Below, in pieces: positions 1 to 9,695 of a DNA stretch of 64,000 bases. Under the pieces are notes generated by a model. The model worked only from the letters and a program-made list of their open reading frames with translations. It had not been told where the DNA came from and searched no databases. Made by a program: the position numbers and the translations under genes. Within the stretch, counting starts at the first letter, position 1; the number at the start of each line of letters is the position of its first letter. Source of the stretch: Aegilops tauschii subsp. strangulata (lineage: Eukaryota; Streptophyta; Magnoliopsida; Poales; Poaceae); the NCBI RefSeq assembly GCF_002575655.3, contig NC_053035.3:381587792-381651791 (forward strand). The letters are read 5' to 3'.

Positions 1-886
1 CATCCTTTGCATACTCTTGAAGGCAAGCATTTCTGAACTCTGGCATAATATTTTGTTGTGGTGTTCTGATACGATTACAACACCATTTGGCTTGGAGTAT
101 GCGTTATCTTTATGTAACGATAAAGTCTCGTGCATGAGTGCTTTTTGGAGATATTTTGTGGTCAGCAATGGATACGCTAGTGATTTGGATCATCCTCGTG
201 AGCTCCTCATGCATACCGGAAGGAAGCCGGGAAAGTCGTGGTCTTGGGTAGACACGAGCTTGTCCCTAGTCCCTCGTCGAGACGAGTATGTCCGGTATGG
301 CATGGTGAGGCTTGATGAGTGGTGATTTATTCCACTAATGGTAATATTGTTGGAGGATACTTGTACCACCTGAGTCGGTCGTAGATCGAGTTTTGATCAG
401 TAACTTCCTTATTTGTTGGTACTACCACTTGTCCCTGTCGCAGACGGGGTATGGTTCAGTAAGTTGTCAACCCCTTACCAAAGCACACACCGTACAGAGA
501 GGCCATAGTGGAAGATACCGGAGGCCTCCGGTAGGCATGCCACTCGGTCCGGGGGCATGGGTGTTTCCGGTTGGGACCGAGAGGTGGGCACCACTTAGAG
601 CGCGCGAATATAAATTTGATCCCATGCTACGTCGAGGTTGTAGCCTCCCCACTTAGAGTTTTGCTTGGCAGGTGTCGTGGGTGGTTCCAGACACCGGTGA
701 GTTAAGCTGGTGTGTGCAGGTCAGGCGTGTTTTCAATTAAAAGGCCGTAGGCGGAATTAGTCCCGATGGACTAAATAAATCTGTTACTCGTGGGAAAATA
801 GTACTCCCTCTGCAGAGGATAAATCCTGTTGGATAGCCATGTTCATAGGTAAGGACCACAGTCTGAGTGGAATCTAGTAACGGTAT
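1..886 (+). repeat. Left LTR of the LARD, first segment
   Basis: This segment matches 11954-12839 of the right LTR almost base for base. It is broken at 886/887 where a solo LTR has inserted; the remainder resumes at 5282. The last five bases (GGTAT) are the left copy of the target-site duplication. Small open frames here (for example 17-325) are also present in the right LTR and look like chance frames, not genes. Confidence 0.9.
882..886. repeat. Target-site duplication GGTAT, left copy
   Basis: GGTAT immediately precedes the TGTGACACCC start of the solo LTR and recurs directly after its GTGACA end at 5277-5281. In the uninterrupted right LTR (around 12837) the same site is present once, followed by TCGGATGG, which confirms the empty-site sequence. 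Confidence 0.95.
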
Positions 887-2310
887 TGTGACACCCAAAA
901 TTTTGGCCTTGTTTTTATTGATTAAAATGTTGCCAGGAAATAAAACTTTTCCAATTGTCAAGTTTTACCTTTTGTGATTTTGGATTTATACCTCTTGTGG
1001 GAAAAAAACCTTCAAAGGTATTGTTGGACTTGATTTCTCTCTATAATAAAACAATTATTTATCAGTGGATTCAAATGTTGCAAGATTTTTTTTTCAAAAC
1101 CTTGCTCTTATAAAATGATTTCTTTTGCATTTGGAGCCCCTTTGCACTACAACCATTTGATAAATGCTCCTAAAAATTCCACCAAAATTTGGGGATGTCA
1201 TGTGATGGTTCCACATCACTTTTATGCAAAAATACCTTCTGGCCATTGGAGATTTTGAGCTCTTCACCAACTTTTCCAATCTGGTCCAGTAGGCACTTTT
1301 GCACTGCAACCCATTTAAATATTCTTCTAAAAATTCTTCCAAGTGTTTGGAGATGTCAGTGGATGCATACCATTCATCTTCAAGCAAAAACCCAGTGATG
1401 TTCCTTGGAAAATTTGAGTGGATCAGCCTCTTTTGCATTCTGGTCCAATTTGATGATTTGTACTGCAACCTTATTTTTCCTTTGCTCTAGTAACCCTGAG
1501 CCTTTTCCTACTTGTAGCCCTCCCTACCAAACTCTTAAGTCCAGGAGATTGGGCTCATTGGAGGTTTTGAGATGCATGTTCTAAACCCTTTTTCTTTCTG
1601 CCCAAAACTGGAGTTTTGCAAAGCTTGCACTGACAACTTCCTGTCTTTGCCAAACTAACCTTACCACCATCTCCTGCATCTAAAGAGACACTGATATGGA
1701 GATTTTGGCCGCTCCAAGAGTTGCCTAAGTGCACTTGGCATTCTGTCGAACACCTGGTGTGCACAGTCATTTTTGGCAAGCTCTCTGGTATGCATTGTGG
1801 ACTTGAACCCCTGACCTACCCACCTTGTCCACTGAGTGCCTTGTTACCCCTACCTCCATCCTGTGCAGTGCCAGCTCCACCCTCGAGCTCTAGAGCGCGC
1901 TGGCATTTCGTCGAACAGGTGCTGTGCGTGCTCTGGGCGCGCCCAGAGCGCAAGTTTTGCACGCGCGCGCACTACGCCGACACGCCGCACTGCCGCCCTC
2001 ATCGCGTCCCATCTCTGACCCCTGCTCGCCTGCCGAACCCCGCCAGGCACTCGCCCTCTCTCTAGTACCCTCCAAGCTCCCCCTGGCACCCTGCAGCGCC
2101 GCCTTGGCAGCACGCCGGCGTCGGCAGCGGATTCCGCCGCAGACGGCGCCGCCCAAACCACTAGCGCACGCCAGCTGCCCCAGAGCACAGGCCGTGCTTA
2201 TCCTCCCGCTCGTCGGAACGCGTTTGTCGCCGCCACGATGCCCTGCAACTACAGGAAAGTGGTCGCCGGCGATCTTATCTTCTGCCGCCGCGGAGCGAGC
2301 CTCGTGCGCC

Positions 2311-2318
2311 TATATAAA
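2311..2318 (+). promoter_or_regulatory. Probable LTR promoter TATA box (solo LTR)
   Basis: TATATAAA followed by GGGT lies at the end of a GC-rich segment, a typical position for the U3/R boundary. The equivalent place in the right LTR of the LARD reads TATTTAAA at 11117-11124. Initiation would be expected about 30 bp downstream; this is inference. Confidence 0.5.
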
Positions 2319-4431
2319 GGGTCCCCGAGCTCGTTCAAGGCTTCAGACGACATCAGACCCTCCCCGTAGAGCTCCCCTAGCAGTAGATTGACCGGAGAGG
2401 ACCGTCCTCCCCAACTCCGGCCAGCTCGGCCGCCGCCAAGCTCCGGTGCCGTTCGTCGCAGCCAAGCCCTCCCCCACCAATCCAACACCACCAGTCGCTC
2501 CCTCTGGTCCTTGCGGAGCTGCCCAGCTACCCAGGCTCGATCGGAGATCATCAGAGCACTAAAGTCACTTCGCCACCGTAGCCCTCTCCGCCGCGGAGCT
2601 CGCCGCCGGCGACTCCTTCCACCTCCGACGACCCAACAACCACCCCGAGGACCGCCTTGGTCTGGCCGTTCCATCCCCGCCCTTGGATGCCCGTGAGGCG
2701 CTGCCGTTCGTCGACGGCGATCGCCGGAGCTTCGCTCCCGTCGGGCAGAAGAAAGGAGAGGGAGGGAAGGAACGGTCAAACCTGACCAGTGGGCCCTCTG
2801 GACCCACTGTCAATGACCCGCGCGACCGCTCCCTCTGTTTAAGTGAAGGCGCAAATCCCCGCGTACGTTTCCTCTGCTGCGAAAGCGTATTTCTGCTGAA
2901 TCGTTTTCCTTTTCTGGTTTTATTTAAAAAACAGAGTTGACCAGACTTTGACCAGCTATAACTTTTTAAATAAAACTCCAAATGAGTTGATTCTTTTTCC
3001 TACATCTCTCAAATTTCATCTAGTTTATTTTAAGATTTATTTCAAAAATATTTGAGACAGGTTTTGGTACTGTGTTTGAAATATTTGTTATTTGTGTATT
3101 TTGCAAAATAGGATTTTTGGAGGAAAAAGAAAGCTTCCAATAAGTGCATCCTTTGCATACTCTTGAAGGCAAGCATCTCTGAACTCTGGCATAATATTTT
3201 GTTGTGGTGTTTTGATGCGGTCACAACACCTTTTGACTTGGAATATGTGATAGTCTATGTATCGATATGCTCTCGTGTATGAGTACACTTTGGAGTTGTT
3301 TTGTGGTCAGCAATGGATGCACAAATGATTTGGATCATCCTCGTGAGCTTCTCTTGCACACCGGTAGGAAGCCGGGAAAGTCGTGGTCTTGGGTAGACAC
3401 GAGCTTGTCCCTAATCCCTCGTCGAGACGAGTATGCCCGGCATAGCATGGTGAGGCTCGAGGAGTGGTGATTTATTTCACTAGTGGTAATGTTGTTGGTG
3501 GATACTTGGACCACCTGAGTCGGTTGTAGACCGAGTCTTGATCAATAGCTCCCTTTTGTTGGTACCACCACTTGTTCCTGCAGGGGACAGGGTATGGTTC
3601 AGTAGGTTGTCAACCCCTTTCCAAAGCACACACCGTACAGAGAGGCCGTGATGAAGGTCCCGTGGCCACGGATTAAAGCCTGTCATTCGGTCCGGGGGCA
3701 TGGGTGTTTCCGGTTGGAGCCGAGGGGGGTTGCTCCCCTAGTTTGCGCGCGGTATAAATTTTGTGATCCCATGCTATGTCGAGGTTGTAGCCTCCCCACT
3801 TAGAGTTTTGCTTGGCAGGTGTCGTGGGTGATTCCAGACACTGGTGAGTTAAGCTGGTGTGTGCAGGTCAGGCGTGTTTTCAATCAAAAGACCGTAGACG
3901 GAATTAGTCCCGAGGGACTGAGTAATCCCGTTACTCGTGGAAAATGGTACTCCCTCTGCAGAGGATATATCCTGTTGGATAGTCATGTTTTTGAGTAAGG
4001 ACCACAGTCTGAGTTGAATCTCGGTAACAGTATTCGGATGGAGAACGTTTTAACTAGAACTCTGTAACGGTATTCGGATGGAGACACGGTTAACTGGATC
4101 CTAGCAACGGTATTCGGATGGAGATACGGCTTGACTAAATTATCATTTTTTTCGGATGGAGAAACGACTGTACTATATATTGTTTTTGATTGTGGCACAT
4201 GTGGATTTTGATCCTTATTTATTTTTGGACTAACCATTTATATTACGTATATTATTGAGTATCCCTGGGATGGTTCTACCTCCCGGATATTCACTGTAAT
4301 TATTCTCTTTTAAGCCCTTTCTGTGGCGTCGCTCAGACGCCCGACTGCGGCATGCTTGTTGTTCATTTATCTTTTATAAGCCCTTTATGTGGTGTCGCCC
4401 CGACGCCCAACTGCGGCATTATTATCATTCC

Positions 4432-4765
4432 GCATTTTCCGCTCGAGGAGTCTTTCAGACACTCGTTTGGCACCTGTATTATTATTCCGCATTTTCCGCT
4501 CGAGGAGTCTTTCAGACACTCGTTTGGCACCAGTATCACTATTCTGCATTTTCCGCTCGAGGAGTCTTTCAGACACTCGTTTGGCACCTGTATTATTATT
4601 CCGCATTTTCCGCTCGAGGAGTCTTTCAGACACTCGTTTGGCACAAGTATCACTATTCTGCATTTTCCGCTCGAGGAGTCTTTCAGACACTCATTTGGCA
4701 CCAGTATTACTATCCTGCATTTCCCGCTCGAGGAGTCATTCAGACACTCGCTTGGCACCTAGTAT
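4432..4765 (+). repeat. 57-bp tandem repeat, about six units
   Basis: Units beginning GCATTTTCCGCTCGAGGAGT start at 4432, 4489, 4546, 4603, 4660 and 4717, a strict 57-bp period, with small changes in an ATT-rich spacer. Because 57 is 19 codons and the unit lacks stops in several frames, long artefactual ORFs appear on both strands. The unit resembles a single GAGGAGTC...GACACTCG segment near 5758-5785 and 13318-13340 in the host LTRs, so this is a local expansion in the solo LTR. Confidence 0.95.
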
Positions 4766-5276
4766 TTTATTTTGGTACATTTTTAACCATATGTGTGCAT
4801 CTTGGTCTTTCGTCTGCTTCGTGTCAGACGTGTGACCCTCTTATTAATCCGGAGCATGTTTGATATATTTTGCCCGTGTTCTTAATGTTTGCGAGTACAT
4901 TCAAACATACTCACTGGCTTGTCCCTGGTTATTGTCTTGGCCAGATTCCTTGCTTGGAGATAAGCATCGCGGTGACAACCTCGGAACCTACGCGTTGACG
5001 TGTGCAGCCTCGCGAAGATAGGAGTTATCCTGGTCAGCTGTTCTTGTGGGAATTGGAGTCCCATAGACGCAGATGTACCCAATCGCTTCCGCCCTCTATC
5101 ATTAGAACCAAATGTTGTACTCCTAGGCCTGAATGGTCTTGTACTACATATTTTTTGTACTTGCTTGGATTTCCTTGTATCAAGTTGGTGCCTCATCAGC
5201 TAACAGTAATCCTGGGGCTGGTGAGCTCACAGGCCGTATTTCTGGGATTTCATATCTTGAAAATCCGGTCGTGACA

Positions 5277-5281
5277 GGTAT
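5277..5281. repeat. Target-site duplication GGTAT, right copy
   Basis: Identical to 882-886. It marks the right border of the solo LTR; the host LTR continues from here with TCGGATGG. Confidence 0.95.
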
Positions 5282-6322
5282 TCGGATGGAGAACGAATTA
5301 GCTAGAACTCAGTGACGGTTTTCGGATGGAGACACGACTAACTGGATCATAGTAACGGTATTCGGATGTAGAACGAATTAGCTAGAACTCAGTGACGGTC
5401 TTCGGATGGAGAAACGGCTAGACTAGATTTTTGTTTATGACATGTGACATCTGAGGATCATGTTTTAATTTTATTATTAATATGGACTAACCATTTACAT
5501 TATGTATTTTATTGAGTATCCCTGGGATGGTTCTACCTCCTGGATATTCACTGTGATTATTTATTTATAAGCCCTTTATGTGGTGTCGCTCAGACGCCCG
5601 ACTGCGGCATGCTTGTTGTTTATTTATAAGCCCTTTATGTGGTGTCGCTCAGACGCCCGACTGCGGCATGCTTGTTGTTTGATTATCTTTTATAAGCCCT
5701 TTCTGTGGTGTCGCTCAGACGCCCGACTGCGGCATCGTTAATTTATTTGCAACCTTTCGAGGAGTCATTTTAGACACTCGCTCAGTGCATTTCTTTTACT
5801 TCCGTATTGCACGTCCATATTTTCTCTGCACGCGTGCATCACATATTTTTGTTTACTTCATGGCAGACTTATCATCATAAATGTTTCGGAGTATGATTAT
5901 CTCCTGTTATATTATACCCGCGTTCTTAATGTTTGCAAGTACATTCAAACGTACTCACTGGCTTGTCCCTGGCTATTGTCTTGGCCAGATTTTCGCGCTT
6001 GGAGATAAGCATCGCGGTGACAGCCTCGGAACCTACGTATTGACGTTAGCAGCCTCGCGAAGATAGGAGTTATCCTGGTCAGCTATTCTTGTGGGAATGG
6101 AGTCCCATAGACGCAGTTGTATCACAGACCACTTCCGCCATCAACCACTAGAAACCAAATGTTGTACTCCTAGGCCACAATGGCCTTGTACTACATATTT
6201 TTGTACCTTGCTTGGAATTCTTGTATCAAGTTGGTGTCTCATCAGCTAACAGTAATCCTGGGGCTGGTGAGCACAAAGGCCATTTTCTGGGAAATTATTA
6301 TCCCAAAAATCCGGTCGTGACA
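5282..6322 (+). repeat. Left LTR of the LARD, second segment
   Basis: This continues the left LTR and aligns with about 12841-13881. It contains CGGATGGAGA direct repeats (5282-5420), three repeats of a unit with CAGACGCCCGACTGCGGCAT (about 5567-5735), and ends in CCGGTCGTGACA at 6322. The tandem unit is also present three times in the right LTR and twice in the solo LTR (about 4310-4420). Confidence 0.9.
5567..5735 (+). repeat. Tandem repeat with CAGACGCCCGACTGCGGCAT core, three units
   Basis: Three units starting TAAGCCCTTT(A/C)TGTGG each contain the GTCGCTCAGACGCCCGACTG segment. They are mirrored at about 13126-13295 in the right LTR. The GACGCCCGACTGCGGC stretch has weak self-complementarity. 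No function is evident. Confidence 0.8.
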
Positions 6323-6326
6323 GACC

Positions 6327-6338
6327 TGGTATCAGAGC
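6327..6338 (+). other. Primer-binding site (tRNA-iMet type)
   Basis: TGGTATCAGAGC lies four bases after the left LTR end and is complementary to the 3' end of plant initiator methionine tRNA, the usual primer of plant gypsy and Copia elements. It fixes the orientation of the LARD as plus strand. Confidence 0.9.
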
Positions 6339-6576
6339 TAGGCTGACCATTGGCTAATCCTATCTTAGCCAGGTCAATAGACTTAGGTTAACCAAACCAC
6401 CAGACCTTAGCCTAACCCCGGTCAAGCTTCCCGCGTAAGATAGCTACACAGTGACCCGACGCCTTTCGGCGGACGGTGCCCAACCTATCAGCCTAGCCCG
6501 TCGATCACGCGCCAGTGACCGACACCCAACCCGTCTCTATCGCAAGCGTGCGGAGGAAGACTCCGTCCCCTTTCCC

Positions 6577-6584
6577 TATAAAAA
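6577..6584 (+). promoter_or_regulatory. TATA box upstream of the first internal ORF
   Basis: TATAAAAA lies 65 bp before the ATG at 6642 and is flanked by a short inverted repeat (CCCTTT at 6568-6573, AAAGGG on the other side). Position and sequence fit an internal Pol II promoter separate from the LTR promoter. No transcript evidence is available. Confidence 0.5.
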
Positions 6585-6641
6585 GGGCACACTAGCCTCA
6601 ACACAGCACAGCACAGCCTCTTCCCCCAAAACCAAGCCACG

Positions 6642-7436
6642 ATGCCTGGTCCCATTGTTCACAATGAGACCACAGCAACCAACCTTGGAGGTTTTGTGAC
6701 CGTACTCACAAACCTCACCCGCCGAGCCTATGCGTTAGAGGAGCCTCCTGAATATGTTGTGTACCAGGGACCCATGTACGGTGAGAGCCGTCAGTACTGG
6801 GCCACTGTGCACATCTACGGTAGGGGTCTGTCGCCAAAACGCCCCTACAGGTTCACTGGAAGGACAACTTCCTTTAAGCCACAGGCCATCCAACTGGCAG
6901 CCCGAGAAGCCATAGTTCAACTTCGGCACTTGTCGCCCAGAGTTAACTATCGCTCATTCTACTACTACCCCAGTCGTGACGGGTATGGTAGGCCGCCCCA
7001 GGTTGCCAACGGAGACCACGAGACAGATCCTGCGCTGTTACATCTGGTGCGCTATGTAAGCGCACTAGAGCAACTGTTCGATCAGGTCACCCTTGATCTG
7101 ATCGCAGCTCGTGGAGAACTGGTTCGCCGAGCCCCGACGAGAAGAGAAGCGGAGCCCGACGCTGACAACCCAGTCGTGCTGTTCGGACACCCGATCGATC
7201 CCTTGAGGTCTGCGCCAGCCATCAACCAGAGTGCTTTGGTGACCCCAGAAGTGCTTCGTCGCCTTTTGGGAACCCATTCCACCGGGATTGTGGCCAACAA
7301 CCCCCGCGATGGTCATCACCACTACCCCGACCCTGCAGCCCCTCAACCTCAGCCGGCAAATCCTGACGGAGAAACCCGTGGAGAAACCTCGGCACCCGCC
7401 AGGCCAACTCACTTAGACATTGACGAAGTAGACTAA
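6642..7436 (+). CDS. LARD internal ORF 1, dsRBD-like protein of unknown function
   Basis: A 264-residue open frame with its ATG in an acceptable context (CACGATGCC) and its own upstream TATA box. No gag, protease, RT or integrase motif is present. Residues about 35-97 read like a double-stranded RNA-binding fold: a strand ending YQGPMYG, a strand YWATVHIYG, a third strand RFTGRT, then a helix QAIQLAAREAIVQL. The basic KKxAK signature of classical dsRBDs is absent. A tyrosine-rich motif (SFYYYP, about 105-110) and a helical segment starting DPALLHLVRYV (129-139) follow, then a Pro/His-rich tail. The same order recurs in the next ORF, so the two are paralogues. It sits between the primer site and the polypurine tract, the place normally held by gag-pol. 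The fold call is by eye. The undamaged frame suggests recent or ongoing selection or a recent insertion. Confidence 0.65.
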   Translation: MPGPIVHNETTATNLGGFVTVLTNLTRRAYALEEPPEYVVYQGPMYGESRQYWATVHIYGRGLSPKRPYRFTGRTTSFKPQAIQLAAREAIVQLRHLSPRVNYRSFYYYPSRDGYGRPPQVANGDHETDPALLHLVRYVSALEQLFDQVTLDLIAARGELVRRAPTRREAEPDADNPVVLFGHPIDPLRSAPAINQSALVTPEVLRRLLGTHSTGIVANNPRDGHHHYPDPAAPQPQPANPDGETRGETSAPARPTHLDIDEVD

Positions 7437-7731
7437 GTCGCTCGAGTTTTATCGAGCCTTAGTTTTCCCACGCTTTGTAATGGTGTGATCTTGTATCGCT
7501 TTTATTACCTGCTGTCTGCTTGAGCGCCCTTATTTTGGAGTAGTAGCTATGCATATGTACGTTAGCGTACAGTTGCATTTTTTTATTTCGGGCGCAGCTA
7601 CCTAGACCAACCCCGACGGCTCCTACAGTAATGCGTCACATTTATGTGATGCGTATATCTGTGGCTTTGACCCAAGTACAGGATCGACAACCAGTTACCC
7701 TTCACCCCGGTGGATAACCCAGCCCCGATGC

Positions 7732-7739
7732 TATATAAA
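7732..7739 (+). promoter_or_regulatory. TATA box upstream of the second internal ORF
   Basis: TATATAAA lies 75 bp before the ATG at 7807, almost the same spacing as for the first ORF. The 325 bp between the ORFs (7437-7761) otherwise looks non-coding. Confidence 0.5.
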
Positions 7740-7806
7740 GGCCACTTCGTGACCTTGCCGAGTGCTCCTCGCCATTGTGCGCAGCACTCACAGCCATTCC
7801 TTTGCC

Positions 7807-8439
7807 ATGCCGACCCCCAGTATTTATCTGAGAACCCCAGACGCAACCCCGGGCAGTTTTGTTAAATTATTGTGGGACTTTACCTACAGTACTATGAGTG
7901 CCACCCGTCCACCCCAGTACGAGTTGCTCAAATCGAGGATCACCCCTTCCACCTCGAAATATTGGGCAGTGGTGCACATCCCTCCCGCATACCCAAACCA
8001 AGACCCAACGGAAGTCTCCTTCGTGGGGAAATCCATGCCGACTCCGCATATGGCCATAGAAGCTGCTGCGTACGAAGCGCTCGCTCGTCTTCGATTCGCG
8101 GTACCCTATGCCAGCGAGCGAGGATACTATTATTTTTCGAGTCGTGCAGCACCCGGAGAAGTTGCATCTTTTCCCGGTGGACGAATTGAGAGAGATCCCG
8201 TACTGGCCAACCTTGCCCAGTACGTTATCGCTCAGGAGCGTTTAACTCAGCGGGTAATGGGTTATCTCCAGGCCCTCGCTGATTTAAATCCTCGGATCGC
8301 TATTGGCAGACCACTGAGGCCTGACCAGGAGAGGCGCATTCGTCGACTAGTCAACCCGCTTCCCCCGATAGAAGAGGAGTGTGCCCCAGTACCCGAGGCA
8401 TTTTCTCAGGACCCTGTCCTTTTGCCGTTTTCTTTGTAA
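7807..8439 (+). CDS. LARD internal ORF 2, paralogue of ORF 1
   Basis: A 210-residue frame when started at the first ATG (7807); the open frame extends upstream to a GTG, but the ATG fits the TATA spacing better. It repeats the layout of the preceding ORF: residues about 36-97 contain PPQYELL, KYWAVVHI, VSFVGKS and a helix AIEAAAYEALARLR, then a tyrosine-rich GYYYFSS motif and a helical DPVLANLAQYV segment. Shared positions include YWA-VHI, the alanine-rich helix and DP-L-L--YV-A-E-L. It probably arose by tandem duplication inside the element and then diverged strongly. dsRNA binding is an inference from pattern only; an unrelated alpha-beta fold is possible. Confidence 0.6.
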   Translation: MPTPSIYLRTPDATPGSFVKLLWDFTYSTMSATRPPQYELLKSRITPSTSKYWAVVHIPPAYPNQDPTEVSFVGKSMPTPHMAIEAAAYEALARLRFAVPYASERGYYYFSSRAAPGEVASFPGGRIERDPVLANLAQYVIAQERLTQRVMGYLQALADLNPRIAIGRPLRPDQERRIRRLVNPLPPIEEECAPVPEAFSQDPVLLPFSL

Positions 8440-9676
8440 ACGTCACCGCTGTATTTTTATCCCAGTATTTTTTTATGTGTTGTAGCGTGTTCGTGGTTCC
8501 CAAATTTTGTGCGATGGATCCGATTCTCTTTAGTTCCAGTTATGTGAGCAGTTTTACTGCTGTTAGTTTGGTTTTAATTTTTTTCCTCACAACATGTTTT
8601 GATGAGATTTCTTTCCCCGAGTCACTGCTGCGTATACCCTTTTTCACGACATGGATTTTTTATTCGCGCAGCGTCGTAACAGCAGACTCACAGCAGCAAC
8701 CACTCGACCTCGAGCACTATTACAAATCCTTGAGCACATTTTTGCGCCTAACTGATCACACGCGAGGGCACCACAGTCTCAGTGCGAGAGATTTGTGAGT
8801 GATCATTCAGGCACGAGTTGCCCCAGCACACCGACGGCAGTTAGCCCTCGATGCCGCGCCTAATCCACGTGATCGCCGCCGCCGCGAAGAGCTAACACTC
8901 GAGCGGCAGCATCACGACGATCATCCAGGATCATCGCGCACAAGAGCATGGATAACCCCAGCAGCACCGCCAAACCTCCACACACCAGGACCACATACCA
9001 GTCCGGCATCGCCTCCGCCATTAGAGCCTCGTCTCGAGCTCCTGCTAACAGCAATGGAGGAGAAGGAAGGAGAAGTAGAAGCGAGGCCAGGTGTGAGGAA
9101 GAAGAGAGGAGCACCGCGATCATTTTATAGCTCGAGATCGGTGTACGGTGGGCGAGGTCCACCAGCGCCACTCGTCGCTCGACCGCCGGTGTTCGGAGGC
9201 GAGTCCGCGAGCAGTGCCGACAGCGCACTGGCCCGCGAGGTGAGTGCACGCTGCACCGGCAGCCAGCACGCCGCGCACTACCACGGTACGGCCTCGATGC
9301 CCTACGAGCTAGGCATCGCCGGTGGAGGAAGCGCGGGAGAGCACGCGAGAGAGAAGAGAGAGCCAGAGGTAGAAGAAGAGGCCGACAGTGGGCCCTGGGT
9401 CCACCTGTCAGCCAGAGAGAGCACTGTGCTCTCGGGTACGACCAGCGTATTTTAGTAATTTAGAATTTATTCTAAATTACTGTATCCACGTAGTAATATC
9501 TCGTTTTCCCTAACCATAGATTTTTCCACACTACGCCAGTGTATCACACCGTGGTTTTACACCACTTATTGCCCTCTCACTATAGCCGCTTTGTTTTTGT
9601 GCAGTTGAACGATTTCTTTTGATAAAAATAGTTTTTTGTTCAAAACAGCTTTTAACAAATCTCGAGGACGAGATTT
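8440..9676 (+). other. LARD internal 3' region, no convincing gene
   Basis: The first part (8440-8680) is T-rich and fits a 3' untranslated region. From 8760 to 9460 it is GC-rich with open frames on both strands. The only one with recognisable protein character is antisense (9123-8860, 87 residues from ATG): it begins with a leucine-rich hydrophobic stretch and has a second hydrophobic segment WYVVLVCGGLAVLLGLSMLL, so could be a small membrane protein. The plus-strand frame 8799-9455 has no early ATG and a low-complexity composition. I do not annotate either as a gene. Confidence 0.4.
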
Positions 9677-9681
9677 TTCTT

Positions 9682-9689
9682 AAGGGGGG
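9682..9689 (+). other. Polypurine tract
   Basis: AAGGGGGG lies six bases before the right LTR start (TGTGACACCCC at 9696), the expected site for plus-strand priming in reverse transcription. Confidence 0.85.
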
Positions 9690-9695
9690 TAGTGT

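Larger units (their letters stand above)
887..5276 (+). mobile_element. Solo LTR of a related LARD subfamily, nested in the left LTR
   Basis: A 4390-bp LTR starts TGTGACACCC and ends GTGACA, with TG...CA termini and perfect GGTAT duplications on both sides. No primer site, internal domain or second LTR follows, so it is a solo LTR, presumably left by LTR-LTR recombination. It is clearly diverged from the host LTRs: it has a TATATAAA box at 2311-2318 where the right LTR has TATTTAAA (11117-11124), and it holds a 57-bp tandem array that the host LTRs lack. The GC-rich segment near 1850-2900 gives ORFs on both strands that I do not consider genes. Confidence 0.92.

Noticed and set aside
1836..2981. 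Overlapping ORFs on both strands in the solo LTR, and their equivalents at 10633-11612
   Set aside because: GC-rich LTR sequence with few stops; frames are disrupted between the two LTR copies and have no recognisable domain.
4352..4863. Repetitive ORFs on both strands (for example units FRSRSLSDTRL and NDSSSGKC)
   Set aside because: They are by-products of a 57-bp tandem repeat whose period is a multiple of three; no start context, no conservation outside the array.
4309..5745. CRISPR-like spaced repeats
   Set aside because: Repeats are contiguous minisatellites in a plant LTR with no unique spacers of constant size; CRISPR does not occur in plants.
8379..8798. Hydrophobic plus-strand ORF overlapping the end of LARD ORF 2
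   Set aside because: No ATG at its start, T-rich sequence gives chance hydrophobic residues; better explained as 3' untranslated region.
8799..9455. 218-codon plus-strand frame in the LARD internal domain
   Set aside because: Starts at GTG directly after a stop, low-complexity charged composition, no motif.
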